In this document: piece after piece, positions 63,501 through 64,000 of the stretch | How positions within the stretch are numbered: the stretch's first letter is position 1 | How the letters are laid out: the number at the start of each line of letters is the position of its first letter | Source of the DNA: Casimicrobiaceae bacterium | GTDB lineage: Bacteria; Pseudomonadota; Gammaproteobacteria; Burkholderiales; Casimicrobiaceae | DNA: 64,000 bases | Reading direction: 5' to 3' | Assembly: GCA_025056355.1 (NCBI GenBank) | Contig: JANWWI010000005.1 | Span: forward strand, 29,354-93,353 | Notes under the pieces: model-generated | What the model saw: the letters and a program-made list of their open reading frames with translations, nothing else | What the model was told of the DNA's origin: nothing | Databases searched by the model: none | Position numbers and translations under genes: made by a program

Positions 63501-64000
63501 TGGAGAAGCCCGGGGTTGAAGGTTAGTCGAAGTTTTGTTTCGGCTCACTGCCAGCAGCACCGCCAGCGCGCTGGCGGTGCTGCTGGGCGAATCGTGCCGG
63601 AGGGATACGCCCCAGGCGGCTGTGTGGCCTGACCTCGTTGTAGTCCTGGCGCCAGCGCGCAATGCACTCCCGGGCCTGTGACAACGATTCAAACCACTGC
63701 TCGTTGAGGCACTCATCCCGGAATTTGCCGTTGAAGCTCTCGATGTAGCCGTTTTGCATCGGCTTGCCTGGCTCAATCAGGATGTGGCGTATCCCGTTCT
63801 TGTGTGTCCAGGCCAAGAAAGCACGGCTGGTGAACTCCGGGCCATTGTCTGTGCGCACCGCTGCCGGGTAGCCCCGAAACCGGGCCACCTGGTCCAGAAC
63901 GCGCGTGACGTACTGGCCCGAGATGCCGTAGTCCACCGTGATGTCCACGGACTCCTTGCTGAAGTCATCCACCACCGTCAGGCACTTGATGCGCCGTCCA
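63501..64000 (-). mobile_element. IS3-family element, 3' part (runs off window)
   Basis: From a probable terminal TGGAGAAGCCCGGGGTT at 63501 to the window edge the DNA belongs to an IS3-type insertion sequence whose OrfB is read on the reverse strand. The exact left end and any target duplication need the other end. Confidence 0.72.
63523..64000 (-). CDS. IS3-family transposase OrfB, C-terminal part (runs off window)
   Basis: About 159 codons of an rve-type integrase core: GRRIKCLTVVDDFSKESVDI with the first Asp pair, AVRTDNGPEFTSRAFLAW carrying the second catalytic Asp, and PMQNGYIESFNGKFRDECLN with the catalytic Glu, then WRQDYNEVRPHSRLGRIPPA. This is the DDE arrangement of IS3 OrfB. OrfA and the 5' half of OrfB lie beyond the window. 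The frame is intact as far as seen, so the element may be active. Confidence 0.9.
   Translation of the reverse strand, partial: GRRIKCLTVVDDFSKESVDITVDYGISGQYVTRVLDQVARFRGYPAAVRTDNGPEFTSRAFLAWTHKNGIRHILIEPGKPMQNGYIESFNGKFRDECLNEQWFESLSQARECIARWRQDYNEVRPHSRLGRIPPARFAQQHRQRAGGAAGSEPKQNFD

Overview
The window looks like a chromosomal segment of a GC-rich betaproteobacterium, most likely Burkholderiales. The support is gene content: a pcm-tolC pair beside rpoD, an rpoD followed by tRNA-Ile(CAU), ffs-dnaX-ybaB-recR, a pgaABCD operon, tctC-type solute receptors, a gentisate pathway under a MarR regulator, and an H+-pyrophosphatase next to egtD. No replication origin, prophage or CRISPR array was seen.

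Layout. 1-5 kb: 5' part of a TonB receptor gene, a small unknown, a flavin reductase-like protein, and a periplasmic molybdenum hydroxylase with its [2Fe-2S] subunit. 4.6-7.6 kb: a glycosyltransferase-methyltransferase fusion, an exported protein with an IPTL-CTERM-like tail and a collagen-like exported protein. 7.6-14.8 kb: ampG-like, TraB/GumN, tolC, pcm, rpoD. 14.8-21 kb: tRNA-Ile(CAU) with degenerate tandem copies behind it, a YbhN-type membrane protein, alr, a frameshifted glucokinase gene, a Ca2+/Na+ antiporter and a ComEA-like protein with a Lys-rich tail. 21-29.5 kb: a family-5 solute-binding protein, a FadR-type regulator and a complete D-glucarate/galactarate set (tctC receptor, gudD, garD, garL, garR) leading to glycerate. 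29.5-37 kb: mltF, 4.5S RNA, dnaX, ybaB, recR, then rsmA(ksgA) and a DUF3445 gene. Both of the last two carry in-frame insertions of one palindromic repeat family, and the DUF3445 copy also carries a DUF559 (Vsr-like) nuclease module between 89-bp direct repeats. 37-43.4 kb: pgaABCD. 43.8-48.3 kb: an adaptor-permease-ATPase export operon ending in a broken RelA/SpoT-domain gene and a DUF3253 gene. 48.3-52 kb: cysM, an amidase, a candidate small RNA and an AcuI-like reductase. 52-59.4 kb: selD (senC), senB, senA and egtD, a complete predicted selenoneine pathway interrupted by hppA. 59.4-64 kb: marR, a FAD hydroxylase, gentisate dioxygenase and fumarylpyruvate hydrolase, then an IS5-type remnant cut by an IS3-type element that runs off the window.

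The two most interesting systems are the selenoneine cluster (selenophosphate to selenosugar to selenoneine from hercynine) and the repeat/DUF559 element sitting in frame inside two neighbouring conserved genes. Signs of decay are concentrated in glk, the RelA-like gene, the OmpA-like tail of hppA and the IS junction.
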